DNA of 64,000 bases from positions 62,001 through 126,000 of the forward strand of contig CAITUV010000046.1 of NCBI GenBank assembly GCA_903895725.1, read 5' to 3'. Shown here piece after piece: positions 58,937-64,000 of the stretch. The translations under genes were made by a program, and so were the position numbers. The number at the start of each line of letters is the position of its first letter. Within the stretch, counting starts at the first letter, position 1. This stretch comes from an uncultured Myxococcales bacterium (GTDB lineage Bacteria; Myxococcota_A; UBA9042; CAIXZC01). The notes below the pieces were generated by a model, which made no database searches, was not told the DNA's origin, and was given only the letters and a program-made list of their open reading frames with translations.

Positions 58937-59106
58937 CGGCCCAGAATCGGCCATCCTCAGCAGGGCCAGTATCTATGCGGCTCAGAGCGCTTCCAGAGAA
59001 CCGCCCCCTGCCGCTCCTGTCCACCTCCTGTCCACAGAAGCAGACTCTGGGGGGAGGGCACGGGGCTCCAGCCAGTTCATCCGACTTCTTGTCGTCTCGG
59101 GCGGTT

Positions 59107-59227
59107 CTATGGGCGGTTCTATGGGCGGAGTTTGCGCATTGCCGCCCATAGGAAGTCAATGTTATCCGCAGGTTCCGAGTGGGACTTGGCTGTCATTTTG
59201 CGCCATCGTCGTGATTTCCGCCCATAG
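59107..59227. repeat. Direct and inverted copies of CTATGGGCGG
   Basis: CTATGGGCGG at 59107-59116 and 59119-59128, and its complement CCGCCCATAG at 59142-59151 and 59218-59227. The copy at 59218 is inside the last codons of the AlbA-type gene. The pairs could fold into stems 200-300 bases from the tRNA fragment. Confidence 0.8.
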
Positions 59228-60848
59228 CCGGAGTGAGAGGAACCCCCGGGAACCATCGAGTCCAACGCTTCACGCCTTCGGAGCGGACGAGCCCCTCGTC
59301 ACGCAGCTCAAGGACCATGCGTTTGACCTGGTCTCGGGACTTGGCCGGCAGGACTTGCAGCAACTCGTCCATCTTGACCCCTTCCCTGTCCGCCGACCTG
59401 ATGTGGGCGAGCAGCAACTGCTTGTTCGTCTCGTGGTCGAGCCCCCGTCTGCGAGTGTACTCCCCAGGCCTCTTGAGGAACCGGTAGAACTTCTTGGACA
59501 GAATCAGCTTCTTGGCGCCCACTCGTTCGATCACGCCGTGGTCCAGGAGGTGCCCCACCTCCTTGGAGAGATCCTGTGGGACGCCGGCCGCCTCGTGGAC
59601 GAGGGACAGGACCATGAGATCCCGGATACCGAACGAAGCACCCCGCTTCCGGGATACCTGCTCGAGGAACCGGACGAACTGGGGGTCGCCTACGTTGCCG
59701 TGCAGGGTGAGGAAGACCCAGTAGGCATCGGTGTTGGTGAAGTCGGGGCGGGGCTTGCCCTGCTCGATGGAGCGCCGGAACATCAGATCGGCCCCCTGGC
59801 CGGCCCGTTCCACAAAGCCGCACCGGGCAAGGGAGTCTGCCAGCAAGGAGTTGCGGGCCTGCTGGCGGAAGAGCATGTTGTCGACCGTGATCCCATCTGG
59901 GAATCCTCCCGGGCTCTCGATCACGAGGTGCCTGGGGAATTGGCGCACGAACACGATGCCTCCGGAGCGGTAGTCCCGGTGGCTGACCGCGTTCAGGATG
60001 GCCTCCCGGCAGACCCGCTCGTCGAACGTCGGGATGTCGTGGATCAGGAACCCTTCCTGGTAGTGTTGAAGGTCGTTGCGGAGGTTGATGAGGTTCCACA
60101 AGTCGTCGAAGAAGCCGAGGAACCCCTGCCGGAACTCCACCCGCTGGTTTGCCGGACCGGGCAGCTCGTCGGAACGGTACTCGAAGACCACTTCGGCCTG
60201 GGGCAGGTTGCCGGAAAGCGCCTTCTTCATCCCCATCAGGACCAGGGCTGCGACAGTGACACCGCCGTTCGCAAGCAGGCCGGCATCCTCCAGCAACTGG
60301 GAGGGAGGGAGCTCCGCCAATGCCTCGTTGCCGGACTTCTCCAGCCACAGTGAGCGAAACCTTGCGATTGCCCCCGGATCGAGGTCGTCGATGGAGGCTT
60401 TCGGGCAGACCACGGCGGAGTAATCCGGGATGGCCTCGTCGAAGATCCGCTTGAGCTTGTCCGGCGTCATGCCGGTCAGGCTCCCGCCAGCCCGCATCCA
60501 GTAGGTGCCCCCGACCTCCAGTGGAGTGCCAACGGGACGGGGCGGCACTTCGAAGACAACCACTCGGCCATCAGGGTGTTGCACCTCCTCGGCCTCCACC
60601 CTCAGGTTGACCCGCTGCAGGACTCCGTGCACGGTATCCTGCAGGCCCCTGAATGCCTGTGACCCGACTACCCGGCGAGGAAGCTTCGGACTGATCCCCA
60701 GGACGAGGAATCCTCCCTTCTCGTTGGCCAGAGCCACAACGTACCGGACGAGCTCTTCGAACGAGAAGGAGCTCTTCGCCTCCTTGAACTCGATGCGCTC
60801 ACCTTCACGGGCCGTGAGCCACTGGTTGACCTGTTCCACCGAAATCAC
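59193..60848 (-). CDS. Schlafen/AlbA_2-domain ATP-binding protein
   Basis: 551 residues; the GTG at 60848 follows GGAGGCCGGC. N-terminal AlbA_2 (Schlafen-type) domain: REGERIEFKEAKSSFSFEELVRYVVALANEKGGFLVLGI. A central HATPase_c_4-type region, including RVCREAILNAVSHRDYRSGGIVFVRQFPRHLVIESPGGFPDGIT, follows. C-terminal helical and winged-helix parts (about 420-540) complete the usual layout. Members occur mostly on accessory islands and are annotated as putative transcriptional regulators or RecG-like helicase relatives; the true role is unknown and some are linked to defence or tRNA cleavage by analogy to Schlafen. It lies just inside the island border proposed at 58.9 kb. Confidence 0.85.
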   Translation of the reverse strand: MISVEQVNQWLTAREGERIEFKEAKSSFSFEELVRYVVALANEKGGFLVLGISPKLPRRVVGSQAFRGLQDTVHGVLQRVNLRVEAEEVQHPDGRVVVFEVPPRPVGTPLEVGGTYWMRAGGSLTGMTPDKLKRIFDEAIPDYSAVVCPKASIDDLDPGAIARFRSLWLEKSGNEALAELPPSQLLEDAGLLANGGVTVAALVLMGMKKALSGNLPQAEVVFEYRSDELPGPANQRVEFRQGFLGFFDDLWNLINLRNDLQHYQEGFLIHDIPTFDERVCREAILNAVSHRDYRSGGIVFVRQFPRHLVIESPGGFPDGITVDNMLFRQQARNSLLADSLARCGFVERAGQGADLMFRRSIEQGKPRPDFTNTDAYWVFLTLHGNVGDPQFVRFLEQVSRKRGASFGIRDLMVLSLVHEAAGVPQDLSKEVGHLLDHGVIERVGAKKLILSKKFYRFLKRPGEYTRRRGLDHETNKQLLLAHIRSADREGVKMDELLQVLPAKSRDQVKRMVLELRDEGLVRSEGVKRWTRWFPGVPLTPAMGGNHDDGAK

Positions 60849-60941
60849 GCCGGCCTCCGATCTCCAGTACGCTGGAAGGTGGCATCGGCAACGATAGCGC
60901 GGGGACGGGGGGGAGGCAAAGCAAATTCCCGGCGTGAGCGG

Positions 60942-62048
60942 TCACTGGAAGAAGTACGGGTTGTGGTAGTCCGGGGTGATCTTGTATTGGCCTGCCTCCT
61001 TCGTGTGCAATTGCACCTTTCCCGCTGGCCATTCCAGGCCGCAGACGTCCCACATGTCGCTGTCCACGAGCATGACGTCGGCGACCTCGAACACGAGCTG
61101 GGCGTAGATGTACACGCGCACCGTGGCATACGCGGGTCCGTACCCGTGGTCGTTCCAATAATGCACGCCGATGCGGTAGGTGACGTCCTCGGGGATGTCG
61201 AGGTTCAGGTTCTCGGGGCCTGCACCGTCCGTGTCGTCCCGGTCGAGGCCGGGGTCGTCGGTGGTCGTGGGGTCGTAGCTTCCCCAGTTGGGGTGCGTGT
61301 TGAACCAGAAGCAGTCGAACGGGATGTCGTACCAGCCATCGGGCTTGCCATCACCGTCCAGATCGGGCCCCGCAGCCCACGGATGCACGAAGTGCAGGTC
61401 GAGGTCGCTGCCCGCCTCCGGACCGGTGTCGGTCTCGTCCAGGTCTTCCGGCGTGTGCCACAGGAGCTCGATGTGGATTGCCTCGTCCGGGATGACCACC
61501 ACCTCGTAGGTGGCCGGGAACGGGGAAGGCCAGGTCCCGTTCCAGACGGTCAGGGAGAACGTGTAGACGCCGGCCACATTCGCCTCGAAGGTCGGGTTCG
61601 GGACGCCGGCGGACGGGATGAACACCGACATGCTCCCCTGCGGCTGCTCCACGCTCCACTCCCATTTCTCGACTTCCCCGCTCCCGACGTAGCTCTCGTC
61701 ACCGTGCAGGTGAAGCACCGTCTGCGGGACGACTTCCTCCCCCTCCTCGCACGTGATGACCGCTGTCGGGTCCATGCTGCACCATTCTGGAGCGGCCCCC
61801 ACGACCGGGATCTCGACTGGGCCCCCCGCCGCGTTGCTGTGGATGACGAGCACCGCTTCCTCCATGACGAACGACCCGTCCTCGGCAAGGGCATCGTCTC
61901 CAGGCCCGAGTCCCCCGGGGACGGCATCCATCGGAAGGCCCTCGACGTCATCTTCCCCGGGCAACGGTTCCAGCTCCGACCGCGGACACCCCCACGCAAA
62001 CGTGGCTGCCAGAGCCAGGACCAGGACTTCCGGGAATGGGCGTTTCAT
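60942..62048 (-). CDS. PKD-like domain lipoprotein
   Basis: 368 residues from the ATG at 62048, after AGGAGGGAGGAGACC. Signal peptide with lipobox AWGC (Cys 21), then an acidic tether. Residues about 70-190 form a PKD/Ig-like beta domain (VEKWEWSVEQPQGSMSVFIPSAGVPNPTFEANVAGVYTFSLTVWNG). Then comes a region with GSDLDLHFVHPWAAGPDLDGDGKPDGWYDIPFDC (a DxDxDG calcium-loop-like motif) and a C-terminal beta domain. It resembles large PKD lipoproteins common in Myxococcota. Function unknown; surface location likely. Confidence 0.72.
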   Translation of the reverse strand: MKRPFPEVLVLALAATFAWGCPRSELEPLPGEDDVEGLPMDAVPGGLGPGDDALAEDGSFVMEEAVLVIHSNAAGGPVEIPVVGAAPEWCSMDPTAVITCEEGEEVVPQTVLHLHGDESYVGSGEVEKWEWSVEQPQGSMSVFIPSAGVPNPTFEANVAGVYTFSLTVWNGTWPSPFPATYEVVVIPDEAIHIELLWHTPEDLDETDTGPEAGSDLDLHFVHPWAAGPDLDGDGKPDGWYDIPFDCFWFNTHPNWGSYDPTTTDDPGLDRDDTDGAGPENLNLDIPEDVTYRIGVHYWNDHGYGPAYATVRVYIYAQLVFEVADVMLVDSDMWDVCGLEWPAGKVQLHTKEAGQYKITPDYHNPYFFQ

Positions 62049-62138
62049 GACGGTCTCCTCCCTCCTTCCATGCTGCACGTAGGCAAGAACACGGGATGAG
62101 CGGGAAGGTGATCAGGAAAAGGGGAAAGTTCCCGCTCC

Positions 62139-63389
62139 CTATCGGTCGAACTTCTTCCTCGTCTTCTCGAAATCGAACCGGTCCGGATGCCAGTCCCCAA
62201 GCCACTCCCGGCGGCTGCCGAGGTCCGGGTCTTCAGCCAGTTCCGCTTCGGAATAGGCACCGGAGGCCACCTCCACGGACTCGATGTACCCGGGGAAACC
62301 TCCTGAGTCCTCCTGCGGGAAGGCCCTCTCTCCCCCAAGGAGGCGTCGCCGAAACTTCAGTGACTCCTCGACGAGGCCGTGCATGACCACGTCCATCTGC
62401 CAGTCGTCTCCGAAGTCGTAGACGTAGCTCATCTCGATCGGGCTCCGGCGTTTGATGACATCGGCAATCGCAACCCGCCCGGCATCCGGATCCTCACTCT
62501 CGTCGTCCCACTTGTGCGGCGGACCGGCCACGACTTCTTCGTACGGATCCGGCCTAAGCGAGAAAGAGAACAGGTGGTAGTTCCACCAGCCTCCGGCATC
62601 CTGGATGGCGTTGTGCAGGTCAAGAAAGGTGGACTTGTACTTGAGGAGGAACCTCCTCCACACGCGTGGCTCCGCTTCGCGTAGCGACACCTCGAAGTCC
62701 CAGTAGAGGTTCCAGGGCTCTACGATGTTGGCCCGGCCGATTGCTGGAGTCGATTCCTTTGTCCTCTCCGGGGCGGAAAGACGTTCGGCCAGTTGCGGCA
62801 CCCCCAGCACGGCCACCTCCCGGATACCAACGATCTCCGACTCGCGGACGAAGTCCCTCTTCGATACCTTTCCCCCTGCGGAGTAAACCAGGAGGAGCCG
62901 GCCCCATTGCCGGGAGGAACCCCGAAGTTCCTCCCAGCGGGCTTCGGTCTCCCCATCCCAGGCAATGGTCGGAATCAACCCATGCACACCCAGAGTGTCG
63001 AACGGCAGCAGGTGGCAAGTCCCGCTGGACGGCTCCGGCAACAACCCGATGGAATCCACTCCGAAGAACCTCTTCATGACGGTCTGTGCGCCGGCCTTGC
63101 CGGTCTTGAGCACAATGGCCGGCACCTTGGCGGGCAGGCTCTCTACCGGCCCCGTCAGCGCCGTCTCCTGCGCGCCCATGTGGCACATGGCCAGGACCAG
63201 CATGTCCCGCGGAATCAGAGCCAGGTGTATCGCTGCCGGTTCTGCGAACATGTCCGGAACTTTGGTCATGAAGCCGGGAAGCGCTCCCGGCTGCACCGGC
63301 ACGGTCGTCAGTTTCCTCGACGGCCCCAATAGCGGCAAGTCACGACCCCGCAGCGCCCTTCGCAATACTCGTGCCTCGTAGTCGCCCAT
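62139..63389 (-). CDS. pRiA4b ORF-3-like domain protein
   Basis: 416 residues; the ATG at 63389. The C-terminal half (about 225-345) is a plasmid pRiA4b ORF-3-like domain: WDFEVSLREAEPRVWRRFLLKYKSTFLDLHNAIQDAGGWWNYHLFSF and IEMSYVYDFGDDWQMDVVMHG, including the usual YxFDFGDxW motif. The N-terminal 220 residues are not recognised. The domain is common on plasmids and islands, with no known biochemical activity. Its place beside the tRNA fragment and an AlbA-type gene supports accessory origin. The intergenic space to the right (63390-63622) is shared with a divergent gene. Confidence 0.75.
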   Translation of the reverse strand: MGDYEARVLRRALRGRDLPLLGPSRKLTTVPVQPGALPGFMTKVPDMFAEPAAIHLALIPRDMLVLAMCHMGAQETALTGPVESLPAKVPAIVLKTGKAGAQTVMKRFFGVDSIGLLPEPSSGTCHLLPFDTLGVHGLIPTIAWDGETEARWEELRGSSRQWGRLLLVYSAGGKVSKRDFVRESEIVGIREVAVLGVPQLAERLSAPERTKESTPAIGRANIVEPWNLYWDFEVSLREAEPRVWRRFLLKYKSTFLDLHNAIQDAGGWWNYHLFSFSLRPDPYEEVVAGPPHKWDDESEDPDAGRVAIADVIKRRSPIEMSYVYDFGDDWQMDVVMHGLVEESLKFRRRLLGGERAFPQEDSGGFPGYIESVEVASGAYSEAELAEDPDLGSRREWLGDWHPDRFDFEKTRKKFDR

Positions 63390-63622
63390 GTCCTTCCCCT
63401 CTATCCCGTTCGTTCGGCGGACCGTGGTCAGGAAGTCCCCTGTCCACGAGGTACTGTATGTGCCGGAACCATGGGATGTGTCAAGCCGGATGGCCGGACC
63501 GTTCTGCAGCAGGCGCAGGCCGTCGAATGCCCCCCCTCAATCCCCGGTCCCGATTCCGCTATAAGATCCTTGGACCAGCACTCCTGCCGGTTCGATTCAC
63601 AACCCACATTGAGAGGTGCAGC

Positions 63623-63832
63623 ATGAAGGTCAAGGTGCTTCGCTTGGGTCACTCCGCCACCGTCGTCGACGTTCCCGCCGGCTCCAGCGTCCAGGAAGCC
63701 CTGGAGTCCAACCAGATCCCCCGGGAGGGGTACTCCGTCTCCATCAACGGCCTCGGGGCCAGCCCCCAGGCGGCGCTCGGTGAGGGGGACGTGGTCACCC
63801 TCGTCCCCAAGGTCGAGGGGGGCCGCTCGTAG
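63623..63832 (+). CDS. ThiS/MoaD-type beta-grasp protein ending in GG-RS
   Basis: 69 residues; the ATG at 63623 follows GAGAGGTGCAGC. One beta-grasp domain (VKVLRLGHSATVVDVPAGSSVQEALESNQIP, then VSINGLGASPQAALGEGDVVTLVP). Proteins of this fold carry activated sulfur or are conjugated through a C-terminal GG. Here GG sits at 66-67 and is followed by RS, so the tail would need trimming by a JAB-type peptidase or the protein may act unmodified. Upstream, TATAAG at 63560 is a possible -10. The next gene starts about 110 bases later, behind a hairpin. Confidence 0.8.
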   Translation: MKVKVLRLGHSATVVDVPAGSSVQEALESNQIPREGYSVSINGLGASPQAALGEGDVVTLVPKVEGGRS

Positions 63833-63885
63833 TCCTCCCCGCACTCCTGCAGCAGGTTCCGCAAGAACAGTGATGTTCAACAAAC

Positions 63886-63926
63886 CCGGAGGGGAGAGGC
63901 GTGCCCCTACACGTCCTCCCCTCCGG
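63886..63926 (+). terminator. Long hairpin between the beta-grasp gene and the next gene
   Basis: A perfect 11 bp inverted repeat (CCGGAGGGGAG at 63886-63896, its complement at 63916-63926) with an inner CGTG/CACG pair. It lies 20 bases before the ATG of the next gene. It may terminate transcription of the beta-grasp gene or attenuate the following one. Confidence 0.55.
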
Positions 63927-63945
63927 CACCGTGGAGGTGCGTCCC

Positions 63946-64000
63946 ATGATCGACCCCTCGTTTCACCCCGGCCTGGCCGCACTCCTGGAGTTCGAGGAGC
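63946..64000 (+). CDS. Start of an unknown gene (cut by right edge)
   Basis: The ATG at 63946 follows GGAGGTG by six bases; a GTG at 63901 in the same frame is inside the hairpin loop and less likely. Only 18 residues are visible (MIDPSFHPGLAALLEFEE). The gene could belong with the beta-grasp gene. No function can be assigned. Confidence 0.5.
   Translation, partial: MIDPSFHPGLAALLEFEE

Noticed and set aside
63586..63606. A second tRNA fragment (CCGGTTCGATTC near 63590)
   Set aside because: Only the T loop matches; no stem or acceptor strand, so it is not the other att end.

Overview
This 64 kb window is a high-GC bacterial chromosome segment. Its gene content looks like the Myxococcota or a related delta-proteobacterial lineage. 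The clues are a zinc-ribbon Ser/Thr kinase, a sigma-54-type pilin promoter, a MopE-like cysteine-rich lipoprotein, several cysteine-rich or beta-propeller surface lipoproteins, and a giant TPR protein. No species can be named from the sequence alone. Genes are dense, often overlapping, and most have a clear GGAGG-type ribosome binding site.

Left part (1-12 kb): a Ser/Thr protein kinase (cut by the window edge), a YhaM-type exonuclease and a LolC/E-type permease lie on the minus strand. A type IV pilin with a textbook sigma-54 promoter follows on the plus strand, then an unknown secreted protein, a Sel1-repeat protein, an FAD oxidoreductase, methionine aminopeptidase, a PCC-domain protein and rsmI.

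12-23 kb is one gene: a 3569-residue TPR protein ending in what looks like an inactivated M48 peptidase fold.

23-42 kb: a parvulin lipoprotein, a G-tract spacer, tsaD and rsmA; two large secreted or lipoprotein genes; an ADP-forming acyl-CoA synthetase; a small PilZ-like protein; a glycine-rich beta-helix lipoprotein; a TalC-type transaldolase. A minus-strand operon with a strong sigma-70-like promoter then encodes an FAD oxidoreductase, a TolC-type channel, MlaC and HtrA. It is opposed by a second parvulin-like lipoprotein and an RlmI-like methyltransferase.

42-50 kb is rich in minisatellites: 38, 33, 51, about 45 and 60 bp units. It contains an HUH (RAYT-like) transposase-family gene beside a 51 bp array with a hairpin at each repeat junction, a GMC oxidoreductase, a DUF438/hemerythrin/PAS protein and a cupin.

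50-54 kb is an overlapping four-gene operon (YedE transporter, TusA-like carrier, cysteine desulfurase family protein, DUF3343) with a divergent LysR regulator and four TCCGAT/ATCGGA boxes between them. This gene set is typical of selenium/sulfur delivery. A hemolysin III protein, a LiaF-like membrane protein, a secreted unknown, a YbaK deacylase and a lamin-tail lipoprotein follow.

At 58.9 kb the 3' half of a tRNA-Arg(CCT) stands alone. This is the expected scar of a tRNA-integrating element, and it would make 58.9-64 kb accessory DNA: a Schlafen/AlbA-type ATP-binding protein, a PKD lipoprotein, a pRiA4b ORF-3 domain protein, a beta-grasp protein ending in GG-RS, and the start of another gene behind a long hairpin.
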